Of a stretch of 64,000 bases of DNA, positions 38,764 through 50,864 are shown one piece after another; position 1 is the first letter of the stretch; each line of letters starts with the position of its first letter. The stretch is from assembly GCA_019722365.1 (NCBI GenBank), contig JADFUC010001898.1:248001-312000 (forward strand), read 5' to 3'. Origin of the DNA: Lithospermum erythrorhizon. Lineage: Eukaryota > Streptophyta > Magnoliopsida > Boraginales > Boraginaceae. A program made the position numbers and the translations under genes. Below the pieces are notes generated by a model. It was not told where the DNA came from. It saw only the letters and a list, made by a program, of their open reading frames with translations, and did no database searches.

Positions 38764-41055
38764 TATCATTTACTATTATTAGTCTACCTTTCGCTAATCT
38801 TGCATCCTTTTGTGTTATTGAGTAGATGGTGCATTTGGTCCTCAGCAATAGCTCTGAGGAAAAAATTTGTACTTCTAATTACTCATATAAGTTGAACACA
38901 TATATATGTAGTCCCTCATTCTCATTTCATGCCATTGTAATTTGAATAACTATAATTGAGAGTATCAAATCGTATATTAGAAGGCCAACCTTTTCAGGAC
39001 ATCATTAATCATAACAGCCACCGTAATAGCTAGTCACCATAAGGAGTACAAAATTGCAAGTGATTCCAAAGCCGTTAATTTAATAATACCATTATCATCT
39101 ATTACCAACAATTAACTCCAAGTCACAACAATGTCATTTTTGGATGGGGTGAAATGAGCAATTTTTTTTAATTGTCTTTTTTCACAAGTTGATATATAAT
39201 ATTCCTCTGGCTAATTTTTTTATTTGTCGTTTATACCCATTCACAGACATGACATAAAGTTAGTGTCAAAAAAGAATCAAAGTATATTGAAAATAATATA
39301 AAATGACAATCATTTAAAATTATATAATTGATTAGTTGATAATCTCATAAGAAAAAGGCTGTAACCTATTTCAAGGCACAAGTGTTCTAAGTGCCTCGGA
39401 AAACATTTTGAAAGAATGCATGATGTCTTCGAAATAGAGCGCCCAAAGAAAAAGTAGTCGTAAAGTCAAGATCGAACGTAGCGGGCTAATTTTCTATTCT
39501 AGAACGCATAAATATTTTGAAATAAAAAAATTAGCCTAGAATGACTAATAAAATAAATATGGAAACAAAAAATTTAGCCTAGAAATCTACTAATAAAAAA
39601 CAGGCTTATATTGTATTAACTTTGGATAGTGCATATTAACCATGTCACAAGTCGCCTCGCACGCCGAGTTGTCGAGCATGAATGTGCTGCGACGACCATA
39701 TAGATCTAGCCTGACTCACCCGAGACTAACGATCTCGAACGAGCCGCATGCTCGAGCATATTTCGACCTTTACGCATACCCCTACTAAACTATATATACA
39801 TACAACAATACAGTATCCGTTGCTTATAAATTCTTGATTTCATTTTTTAAATAAAATTAGAACTATTTTTTAAAGTTGAACTATATAGGATCCTTGATAA
39901 ATTTATGAATATATAAAATTAAAAATAAATAAAAGAATTATTTGTGAAATTTAAGTTTTTGATGACACAGTGAATCCAATGTCTTATTAGCTTGTACATT
40001 TTTATCACTAACATATATAAAAGTCCGAATAAGAGATGTGTTTCTTCCCTTTTCATATTACTAGTAAATGAGACATGTGATGCACGACATGCAATTGATT
40101 TCTCTAATATTTGATACATTTTTTATGTTTAATTCGAATTCATTCAAAAATTGTGTAAAAACTTATACTCCTTCAAGTAATAACTCTTTAAATATAAGAT
40201 GAAAATTAAGATAAAATACGATGATTAATATTTTTTTTTAAAGATCATTATTAGTATCAATTTTATAGCACGACCGAGTTACTTTTTATGGATAATATTT
40301 GTTTTATTTTCTTTCAAGTATAATTTTATTAGAAATATTACTTAAATTATTAATATATATTATTATTAATACATACTTTAAAAAAATTATAAAATTAAAT
40401 AATATATGTCAATCGGGTATATAATAATATTTTTAGTAAAATATTAGCAATATAATATTAACATAAAATTACATTATTCGAATAATAATCAATCAAATAC
40501 AATTATACTTGACAAATATATAATTAGTTTTAAAAGATAAAATATCTTCAATTTAAACATCTCATCTATTTTCCTTCACCTAAGAAAAGAAAAGAACTCT
40601 TTTATATGACACATTAATCTGGCGGCTAACATATTCCTGTGACGCCTCTGACATTTCATCAACTAACGTGAATACGTTTATCTATAATGATAAAATTAAG
40701 GAAATGATTTAGTATTCCACTCTCAGATGTTTTACTTTATGATTTTGAGTTCGAGAGATGCAAATGCCATTAATTTTCAGATACGGAGCGGGCGGAAATA
40801 CACTTATTAGGAATCTTAATACCCTATGATTTATCGTTATTTGTTAACTGAAATTAAAATTATTAGTAGTTAACATCTATTATGATTTAAAAGGATAATT
40901 AATAATAATAATTCTACCAAAATCATATAAATATATTCTACATATTAATTTATCCATCATAAATCAGGCCAAATATCCAATTTAAAGAACATTTGTAATC
41001 ATATCCACGAAGGTGACGCTTGTAATCGGATTGAAGAAAGATATATCAACTACAT
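38764..41055. other. AT-rich intergenic sequence
   Basis: No gene seen. A diverged short tandem repeat sits at about 39515-39610 (AAAATTAGCCTAGAATGACT versus AATTTAGCCTAGAAATCTAC). 39640-39780 is slightly more GC-rich and may be a retroelement scrap. Confidence 0.5.
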
Positions 41056-41356
41056 ATACCAAATTTGTGACGTCTATGTGGTAGATACAAATATTACTTT
41101 AATACCTTTACTGCCCTTTCAACAAAATATATTGACGAATTGATCATCAATATAGTATCATCGAATTATTTGTTTCTATGTCGGTTAAATTGATATGATT
41201 TAAAAAGTATAATTTAATTTTTTGTGGATCTCAATATATAAAATTCATATCTATAGGGAATTAAATAACAACAATGATAATAATAATAATTCTACACCAA
41301 GCATATTGTTATTTAACTAATACATATTATAATAATAATAACAATAGTTCTACATA

Positions 41357-41418
<62 letters not shown>

Positions 41419-42685
41419 GTCTACACAAATGATATGATTACTTAAGTGATACCTATTATAATAATAATAACAATAGCTCTACATAAAAATATAGGTTATT
41501 ATTAATAGTAGTTAATTCCTTATATAACTCATGAGCTTATCAATTAGCAGTGTTAATTATTAATTAAAAAGATGTTGCTTAACTTTGCAGGCTTTACAAT
41601 TGAAGTTATTAATAACGTGAAAAGCAAGTTAAAACGGAAGAAACACAACCTTATTCACACTTCTCTTTATATGTTAGCGACACAACTAAATTATCCTTCT
41701 CTATAAAAATCTAAAAGCTTAAAGAAAAATATTATCTTTTAATTAATAATTTCCATATCTTAACGGGTAACTCATGAAGTTTAATAGAAATAACTACTAT
41801 TAAGATTCATCATACTTTATATTTGACTATCTATGAGTTGTGACTATATTATACTTGAGTACTCCAGATTTGGCTTATAATATGAACCTTAATCCATGAC
41901 GAATTTGTCCCAAAAAGAGTAGAAGAAGAACTTGTTCTTTTTTACATAGATTTCTCCATGTTTAATTTTTATTTTAATCATTATAAGTAAAAATAATTTC
42001 AGCATATTTAATTAGTACACTATTTAATAAAAAAGGTTAATTTTATAAAGATAATACAAGTTAAACAATATGGCCAATAAACCAAAGTTAAAAATTAAAG
42101 TATAATCATAAAATTAATTAATTGAACAGTTGATTATTAAGTTATTCCTTATTTTGTGGTGAATTAAACATGGAGCAATAATAAGAAAGGAAAACACATC
42201 CTTAAATACGTACGATTTTAGGATGATACATAACATACATTTGGTATATATATATATGATTTTCTCATCATTTTCAATCCTTAATAACTGGTGTCCGTTA
42301 AATAATAATATGTTTTTATGTAAAACTATTATTATTATTATTATAATAGGTGTTAGTTAAATTATTATTATATTGCTACTATTATTATTAACTATTGTTA
42401 TTATTATTATAATAGGTATTAGTTAAATGATCATATATTTTGTGTAGAATTATTATTATTATTGTTATTTAATCTCCTACATATGTGAATTTTATATACT
42501 GGGATCCTCAAAAAATTAAATTATACTCTTTAAATCATACCAATTTAACTGACATAAAAGAAAATAATTCGATTGTACTATATTGATGATCAATTCGTCA
42601 ATATATTTAGTCCGAGGACATCAAATTGTTAAATTAATATTTGTATATGTCTATGACATTTCAATTTGGTATACTATCTCTCTAT
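41056..42685. mobile_element. Foldback element 1 with internal (AAT)n arrays
   Basis: Long inverted repeats. The left arm from about 41056 (TATACCAAATTTG..., AAATATATTGACGAATTGAT then CATCAATATAGTA, TATGATTTAAA.AGTATAATT) matches the reverse complement of about 42290-42685 with few changes. Each arm also holds several copies of an ACTAATACCTATTATAATAA-type unit of about 100 bp rich in AAT/ATT. The central spacer (about 41530-42280) has no open frame. A transcript would fold into a hairpin with arms of about 400 bp. Termini and target duplication are not exactly set. Confidence 0.75.
41355..41418 (+). repeat. (AAT)n microsatellite
   Basis: About 20 uninterrupted AAT units inside the left arm of foldback element 1. 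The right arm carries shorter ATT runs at the matching positions. Confidence 0.95.
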
Positions 42686-42894
42686 GCATATCGTATTTTA
42701 TTCTAATTTTTTATATTATATTAAAAGAGTTATTCGTTATCAAAGTATCCCTTCAAAAATAAAAATATTAATTAGAAAAAAATTTGAATGAGTGTAAGTT
42801 TTTACACAATTTTAGAATGATTTTGAATTACACATACAAAATGTACAAAATAATTTTGACATAATTTTGAATAATTTTAACTACGCTTGACTTT

Positions 42895-43092
42895 TGAAAT
42901 TGACGCTTGACTATCAATTATTAATTATTCATTATTCTAAAAAATATAAAATTTATGTAATTGGATTCGTCTTTTAAAATACATTCATAATATTAATTTT
43001 AAATTTTTTTGTAATATAATTAAAGAGTAATTGAAGATTAAAGATTTATCTTCATATGTGAAAAAGTCAATTAAAATAAATTGAAGGAAGTA
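42895..43092. mobile_element. Partial Stowaway-like MITE
   Basis: The right end, reverse-complemented, starts TACTTCCTTCAATTTATTTT then AATTGAC. The interior ATGTAATTGGATTCGTCTTT matches the copies at 18515 and 18819 in the KNOX intron. The left terminus is missing or too diverged. Confidence 0.5.
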
Positions 43093-44860
43093 TCAAATAT
43101 CTCGATAAACGTATTTATCACAAGACGCACGCCTCCTTTACTAATATTTTTAAAACATGTGAAATATAGAAATGGACAAATAATTAATTGTAAAAAGATA
43201 TGGTATGTATGTGCATACATTATGGTTAGAACCGGCCAATATATATTTATTTGCTAATTCCCCAAATAGATTATATATTTTATTTTATGAGTATTTTGTT
43301 TCGATATCACATGCCAAAACATAATGCTCGCTTTTAGTTCATCTACACCGATTGACTTTTAATATTGACTCACATGTAATTATTTTATTACAGATTTAGT
43401 CCTGGGCTTTCAATTTCGACTAATGCATCATTGCTAAACCGAGTTTCACTTGTGGAAAAAGATTGAAAAGAGTGACTCCGGCCCCATTACTAAAATGCCA
43501 AGCATATTAGATGACGAGTAAAATTATAAATTTTATCTATTTATAATCAATTAATTTTAATATGAATCTCAATAAATTCTTTAACATATTTTACTTCACA
43601 ATCTCTCAAATTATTGACTTAATTAATATAGTCTTAAACAAATGAGAAACCTGATTACAGTTGTGATAACTTTAAGACTTGGAAGTCGTTGTGGGAAGTT
43701 GGGAACTGACTTTCGATCTCTAATAAAGAGAATCAATAGAACTGTTTGGTAAACAAAAGGTCATAGTTTGGTTGACAAATTTAAAACATGATATCTCACA
43801 ATGTTGTTTGCCAGCCAATCTTATAAACTCACAAACTAATGATTGAATAAGAATCGAGAAAATTACTGAAATTTTTCTCGAGCAATAACACATCGTTTAT
43901 ACTTTAATTTAAATAATATTACCGTAGTCAGCTTAGTCCCTTTAAATGACATTCATTATTACTAAATCTTAACGGAAATCTAGAATGGGCAATAGAGATC
44001 AAAAAGCATACCTTTTGTACTCAGGCTTCTTACTTTATTAAAGCCAGAATTTTTAAGTGAAGATTTAACGGAGAGACATTAGTTCGCATCAAAGACAACT
44101 TTATACCACTTACATTGGGCTTGACTAAATCCACACTCAAATAGAAAGGCAAAATTCTCCGAATGACTATTTTGCCCCTAAATGAAACTTCCTCAAACAC
44201 TACACTAACAAATAGGAGGACAAAATAATCATTTCATCCTCTTTTGCCATACTATTTCAGTGTGACTTTAGCTTCAATGCACTTACATGGACTAAACTGC
44301 TACTTTGCTATTATTAGAAATTAAAATGAAACTTGATACAACTTACGAATTATTTCAACAATTATCTCAATAAAAATCCAACCATTAAACCAGGAATCGA
44401 TACAAATTAATTCTTCCGACTGTATGTTAGAACTATTGATGCATATTTCCTGCTTTTCAATTGTAAGTGCAATTTTTTCTCATAAAATATCAATCCATTT
44501 TTTGAAGCAATAATGATTCATAAAATTAATCTATAGCTTGTAGGCTACATCTCTAATAATCAAGTCAAGGGTTTATTGTTTAAAATGATACTTTGTCAAC
44601 AAATTAGCTTACACCAAAGGCCTAATAGCTTCAATGATATCTCTAAGATGAAAGATCTATCTAAGAGATCTCAAATTTTCTATTCTTATTAAGAGGAAAG
44701 ATATTATACATACTTCCTCATTTCCCGAACCTACTATGACTTTCGCGCTACGCCATCACCTTTCTAACAAGATACTTACAAGAATATCCGTGACGAAGAC
44801 GGTGGTTCATACAAATGATTGCAGTAAGACAGTTTATTTCTTTCGCAGCCTTAGGCCCCA
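43093..44860. other. AT-rich intergenic sequence
   Basis: No gene or RNA seen. 44150-44260 contains facing GACTATTTTGCCCCTAAATG and GACAAAATAATCATTTCATC phrases that may be a short decayed inverted repeat. Confidence 0.45.
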
Positions 44861-44861
44861 T

Positions 44862-44945
44862 TTGCTTAGCTTAAAATTTAATTAATGTCTGATATCATAT
44901 GTAAATTGTAACTTTTATCGTTAGAGAAAAAAAACAGTTAGCTTA
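44862..44945 (+). repeat. Dispersed repeat, copy 2 of 2
   Basis: CATTTGCTTAGCTTAAAATT then TAATTAATGTCTGATATCAT matches 36016-36090. It sits just upstream of foldback element 2. Confidence 0.7.
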
Positions 44946-45020
44946 GCATTATCATATACTATAACGAATACTATATTGATTAGATTTTAATAATTAGGAG
45001 AAAATCTTTGGTGTTGCGTT

Positions 45021-46395
45021 AGGCTTAATTTTTTATTGCTCCCTAAACACAAACCGACTGGTCAATCCTTGTCCCATACTTTCATCTCATGTTTGCCCCC
45101 TAATACTATCATTTTGTCAAATTACCCCCTGAAAATACCTTTTTTGCCAATAAAATTAATAAAAACTCATTTAACACAATGGTAAAATAGGAATTATACA
45201 TATATTTGATTTTTAGGGTATATTTTAAAATAACATAACATTTAGGCTTTATTAATAATAATTAAAAAATTAAATAAAAATAAAAATTAAAATATCTTTT
45301 ACCCCACCCCATCGCAGATCCCACCCCACCCTATCCCACATCATCACCACTACCACTTCTACCGCCCTACCACCATCACCCCATCACTGCCCCATCATCC
45401 CTGCATCACACCCCGCTTATTTCTTCTCTCGAAACCAAAACAACCTCCCCCTCCCCTGAAACCTCCCTCCCTACCTAGAAAATGCTTTAAATCCCTCTCC
45501 CCAGCAACTGGCCAGCCCCTCGACACGCCACCCCTCCTCCCCCTCCTCCCCCTCAGCGACTCCCACACCTCCTCCTCCCTCCCTCAAAACGACATCGATA
45601 CGATCATCTTCCCCCCGCCTCGCTAGCGCATCAATAATGTATCACCTTCGCAAAAATAGCATCATTCACTGAATCGACGAAATAAGCATTTAAGCATTTA
45701 TATGCATTTAGCCAATAAAGATTTATTGTCGCTCTCCTAAAAGAAGCTATTTTGTAGGAATCTCATGTACAAGCATTTGGGCGATATGAACAAAAGAAAG
45801 TGGGAATTGGGGGCGCCGGGTTGAGCCTGGGAGCGCTGTGGAGTACGGATTAAAGATGGTGATAATGCTGGCTTTAGATGTCATGGCGGTCGTCATGGTG
45901 GCATAGTTTGGTACGAAACTCATTATCGCTTCCTCATTTCTGGGCCAAGCAAGCGCTGGGCGCGGAGCTGTAGATGGACGGATTATGCGATTAGCGCGGG
46001 AGTAGGTGGCGATTTCTTGGGGAAATTAGGAGTGGCAGCCTGGGCGGGCGATTGGGCAAGATAAGATATGGGGCGGGTTGGGGTAGTGCTATTGGGAAGT
46101 GGGCAATTTATTTTGTTTTATTTTTTAAGAATTATTAAAAATTAAGGTTTTAAGAATTATTAAAGATGCCCACATGTTATGTTATTTCAAAATATACCCT
46201 GAATATCTAATATATGTATAATTACTACTTTACCCTCGTGTTAAATGAATTTTCATTAATTTTATTGCACAAAAAGCATTTTCAGGGGGCAATTTGACAA
46301 GATGATAATACAGGGAACAACTTGACAAACTAAAAGTGTAAGGGGATAAGTTGATAAATCGGACATAATTTAGGGGGCAATAAAAAATTAAGCCT
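45021..46395. mobile_element. Foldback element 2 (long-TIR DNA transposon, MULE-like)
   Basis: About 1375 bp with terminal inverted repeats of about 245 bp at roughly 85% identity by eye. Both ends read AGGCTTAATTTTTTATTGC then (T/C)CCCTAAA. Further in they share TTGTCAAATT(A/G)CCCCCTGA, CAATAAAATTAAT and TAATTATACATATATT... blocks. The flanks TTGCGTT (left) and TTGCATT (right) may be an imperfect target duplication. The interior is strikingly C-rich on the left (CCCCACCCC, CCACCATCACC) and G-rich on the right, with no transposase. Long TIRs fit a non-autonomous Mutator-like element, but the superfamily is inferred. Confidence 0.85.
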
Positions 46396-47149
46396 TGCAT
46401 TTAATATACAGAAGTTAAGTTTAATTTCTTACTTGATAAATTGCATCTTCACTTTCATTCTACATTAAAAAAGCAGAGCAATCGATTGTAAAATATTACT
46501 CCGTATCATGGAAGTTTTTTTTCCAATGTAGTACATATGTCGCGTACATGTATTATTATCTTCATGAAAGTAACTCTTCCCATGGAATCGCCACTGGGCC
46601 AGGGGTGACGTGACTGGAGCATTATAGCTCAACCTACAAAAAATTAAAAGTTGCTAAAATTAATATCTTCGCTTCTTTACGCAGCCAGCCGCGTCACCTC
46701 ATAACGGCTAAATCTCGTGATTGAAATGGTTGAAGAAAACTCTAGTTCATCGACACCGGCGACATCCCGGCGATTAACCTTGCTATCCGTGGGTATTCCA
46801 GGCGATCTCGGTGCCGCTAGCTGGTGACGGTTTCACACTTCGCACTAGTTGTAAGATGCAATACGTGCATAGCTCACCCCAGAAAGAGTTGGCAGTTTGC
46901 TGCATCTCCGATCTTCCTCATGCATTGTTCGATTCTATAAACAACCTCGTATTTGTAGTTGATTTACGTATAACTATCAAGACACTAATTACCGGCGCAT
47001 ACGCTTAACATTACAAAGAGTACGAGACCCCTCAGCTTCAACCTTTGACATTAATTGTAAGAGCAAAACGTTTGGTATGTGTAGAAGTAAGAAGGCATTT
47101 TGGTAACTTACGTTAAAAAGTATTGCAAATGTCCATTTGATCACTTGTT
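46396..47149. other. Gap between foldback elements 2 and 3
   Basis: 46600-47010 is more GC-rich than its surroundings. It contains the short open frame at 46726 described separately and another at 46811-47008 with no family resemblance. Confidence 0.4.
46726..46827 (+). other. Possible stray exon or gene fragment (33 codons)
   Basis: A short open frame starting MVEENSSSSTPATSRRLTLL, with codon use that looks genic (TCG, CCG, GCG, CGG), in an otherwise AT-rich repeat cluster. A GTGACG donor-like site overlaps its end (46824). I do not recognise the product and found no second exon. It could be a captured fragment or chance. Confidence 0.2.
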
Positions 47150-48052
47150 ATTACATTAATTTTGAGTTATAATATCAAAGTTAATTACAGTAATAGTTTA
47201 GTGTGCCGAATTGCATTTTGATCCCTCGCAGAGCACGTTAGTAGCTATTCATATTACAGATATCGCGGTTTATTTACCCTTTAATTTAACGCGGGCCGCT
47301 AGGAAATTAACGGTTTTGGGAGATTGTTGGGCATTTTTGGGGTCAAAATATAATTTTGAAGAGTTTTATTTATGCCTCAACGCCAAGAAATGGTCTCAAG
47401 TATTGCATACGCGATTCTCATTTGGTCCCTAACACTTTAATATTAATGACTTTAATTTGTAGTATTGAAAAATATCTCTTGATTATGGCTCTTAGTATAT
47501 ATTAAAATTAAATATTTTAAGATAATTAATATAATATTATTTTGAAATATTTTAATATATTAATATTTTAATATATTAACTTCGAGTAACATTAATAAAA
47601 TTATTTTCTTAATATTTATTATGAAATATTCAATAGAAGAATGTTTACATAAATGTAGATATTTTTCAAAATATAATTTTATTAATTATCTTAAAATATT
47701 TTATTTTAACCCTTAAAATCTTAATCCTCCAAATTAAAGTGAATTACTATTAAAGTTGCTAGACCAAATGCGAACTATCACTTGGTACACTATCGTAGAT
47801 CATTTCGTAATATTGCAACTTATAACACACAACTCTTCAAAATTATATTTTGACCCCAAAATATCCAAAGAATCGAAAGCAAATAGTTAATTTTTAATCA
47901 TTACTTAAATTAGGGCACTAAATGAGAATCATGATACTAACATCACTCATTTCTCGCACGCCGCAACTTATAGTATAATTCAAAGTGTACTTCGACACAC
48001 TTATCGGCACCATTACTCAATTAACTCTCATAATATCATTTTGTTAATTTTA
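47150..48052. mobile_element. Foldback element 3 (near-complete palindrome)
   Basis: The left arm (about 47150-47552) and right arm (about 47650-48052) are inverted copies with only about 100 bp of loop. Shared blocks include GGGGTCAAAATATAATTTTG then AAGAGTT, ATTCTCATTT.GT.CC, GTGTG.CGAA.T.CA.TTTGA and ATATTTTAAGATAATTAATA. The reading at 47211-47432 is part of one arm and not a gene. No transposase. Confidence 0.8.
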
Positions 48053-48593
48053 AATAGATAATTTAGATGATTTTCTAGGCTTCACCAAACAATTTTAGCC
48101 TTCACACTTTATATATAGGATATATATGCATTTTTCTTAATTTGAAGTAATGCGAAGCGAGTTGCACTAAAATTAATTATTATGCGCCCAAAAAAAAAAA
48201 AACTTAATTTCATGCATGATTTTGCAAATGTTCGATTTAACACATCATTGCCTACGACCATAAGCATTATAGGAAATGTGAAATGCCGGGAACAATACGA
48301 AGGTGAAGAACAAAGAATTTGAGTCGGATTATTCAGACAAACAGATGAGACCCAAAAAACACTATTTGTCTGCCGTAACCTTTTTTCTATCAATATTCTA
48401 ATAATAATATTATAGTAAGATAAATAAAGTTGTAATTATGCATACGATTTGATTAAATTACAAAAAGTTATATGGAATATCCGTCAACAATATAGGGCAG
48501 ATCAGGAAACAGCTTCAAACAAGAAACCAAACTTCCACATTCCACCTTATCATCAAGCTAATACTAAAAGAGGGGAGGTGCACTATCTAATAA
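48053..48593. other. AT-rich gap between foldback elements 3 and 4
   Basis: No gene seen. The frames at 48109-48393 (-) and 48449-48721 (+) have no family motif. Confidence 0.45.
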
Positions 48594-50083
48594 TACTCCG
48601 TCTGTTTTTTTGTTATCTTTTAACATTCAGACATGACAGTAAAAATAAAAAAAAGAGTCAAAAAATACAATTTAAACGAAATCACAATCAAATCAAACAA
48701 TATCACGGCCGGCTTCGTTAACTTAAAGAAAAATATCAAAAGACGCTGACATCAGAAAGCGCATCTGGGTGATAATCTCCTCGAGCTATTTTTTATAAGT
48801 CAATTTATTTCTTAAAGTTGAATCCTTCCAATTTGTCCCTCGGAACGAACTATTCATTTCACTTGCTCTCTTTAGGCCATCTTTAAAGAAACAAGTGTTA
48901 ACATATTTCACATTTTGAGTTCATTTTCAAATATGAAAAGATTTATGCTTCTTTTAAAATAACGAAAAATATTTATGGATTAAAATTAAAAAAAAAATAC
49001 TACCCCATCCCAACCACTACTACCCCTCCACCTTCATCATCAACCATCATCACCATCAACTTCATTACACAACCAACAACATCCTCTACACTAATCCCAA
49101 ACCTCCACCATAAAAAGATCCAAGTCTACAAAGTGAGGCTCGAGGTTAAAGCACTTATACAAGACCTTAAAGTACAATAAGAATACTACTTGATCGTATC
49201 TTGACAGTTAATTATATTCCCACCAATCTTTATTACTGAAAACAAAAACTTGTCTTAATTCTTATAACTTCTCTTATAATATTACTTGGAAATAATTATT
49301 TTCACATAATAATTTCTAGAGGTGTATAGCTTGTTGTCGCTTAGTCAAGAACACTAATCTCGGGAGAAAGTTAATCATCCTCATGTTTGATCTCTTTTTT
49401 ATTATTATTATATTTGTTGTTTTGCTTTTAGTCAGGAACTTAGTTATCCGGGTTTGATTTCGCTAGGTTGTTGGGCATTTTTATGGTGAGATTCGAGTAT
49501 AATGAGGATGCTGTTTTCATTGCGTAATAAAGTCATGTGGTTGGATGACACGGGCGGTAGGGGTAGTAGTACTGATGGTAATGTATGCCTGTCAGAAAGA
49601 GGACCAAACAGTTGTTGTTGGTGGATTAATGACTATTTTGCCCCCTATTTTTATTTGTAGTAGTTACAAAAATTATATTCAGGGGCAAAATCATCATTTT
49701 AATACTAAAAATTACTATTTGGTAAGCAAGCAGATAGCTGCTTCCCCGGTAGGTAGTGTTGGGAGTAGTATTTTTTTTCTTTAATTTCAATCCATAAATA
49801 TTTTTCGTTATTTTAAAAGAAACATAAATCTTTTCTTATTTGAAAATGAACTCAAAATGTGAAATATGTTAACTTTGACACAAAAAATGACTTGTGAGGT
49901 GATTAAACGGCTGTCTGCTCTAGCGGCTAAATGAAAGCCTAATAAGACATGGGGTAAATCGACTATGCTACTGGGCCGTGTTGTACAAAAATAAGCCAAT
50001 GTAAAAATGTTATTTATTATACTAAAACGGCAACTAAAAAAAATAGTTTGGCTAAAACGACAACTAAAACAACGGAGGGAGTA
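48594..50083. mobile_element. Possible Stowaway-type ends around foldback element 4
   Basis: TACTCCGTCTGTTTTTTTGT at 48594 faces AACGGAGGGAGTA at 50071-50083, whose reverse complement is TACTCCCTCCGTTGTTTTAG. These could be the two ends of one MITE split by foldback element 4, or two unrelated termini. Confidence 0.3.
48890..49880. mobile_element. Foldback element 4 (long-TIR DNA transposon)
   Basis: Terminal inverted repeats of about 115 bp (48897-49013 and 49757-49873) are nearly identical: GTTAACATATTTCACATTTT then GAGTTCATTTTCAAATA and TTTTAAAATAACGAAAAATA then TTTATGGATT. Only a handful of differences were seen, the least diverged pair in the cluster. The left interior is C-rich (CTACCCCATCCC, CACCTTCATCATC), like elements 2 and 5. 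No transposase; the frame at 49545-49784 is interior and unassigned. Confidence 0.85.
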
Positions 50084-50864
50084 TTATCTTAGTACGGAGT
50101 AATATTCTACTAAGATGCTTTTAGAATATATATATGAGGTAATATACTTTCAAAACAAGAATTTATCTATATAAAATTTGAGCTTTTTAAAAGAAAAATT
50201 AAATAATCATATGGCTAGAAATTGATGGTCAAGCACTTATATGTTAAAATATTGACAATATAAATAAGATTAATTTGTTATTATGGATGAATTGTTTTAA
50301 CTAATTAATCAAATCTCGCGATAAAATTAATATGAAAGGTGGTATTATTTTATATTAATATAAAATGAAAATGGACAAAGATATCCGTGATTAAGGCCTT
50401 AAAGCACTATTATTCAATCCATGGTTGATTGACAATAGCGTAAAGACGACTAAACCTTACAATCACTTTTCAGATTGTTTAATTATTGAACATTGTTAAT
50501 TATCATAACAATATTATAATTGGTTTAAATTTCTTGTTTATTCAGAGAAATTGACAGTCACCAAGACACAGTAATTTCTCTAGGTTTTGTCTTCACCTTG
50601 ACTTGAAAAGGCAGGTCTTTATTTTAAATGGTATGGAAAACAACTTTTCTTGATTAAAATACTAATATTAAGTCTATCCCAAGGAGAAAATGTCAAAGAA
50701 TAATTGTGGAACTATAGAAAAGGTGCCAGGACAAAGTCATGCATGATGCATGGAATGCATTTCCGGGCCATGTTGTGAAAGATTCATTTATCTTACACCA
50801 TAATATAGGGCTATTGAACATCACTCACGTTTAAAAAAAATACTAGTTAAATTATTCATGCTTC
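50084..50864. other. AT-rich gap between foldback elements 4 and 5
   Basis: Another TACGGAGTA motif occurs at 50093. No gene seen. Confidence 0.45.

Noticed and set aside
41355..41418. Possible CRISPR-like or minisatellite array
   Set aside because: It is a plain AAT trinucleotide repeat with no spacers.
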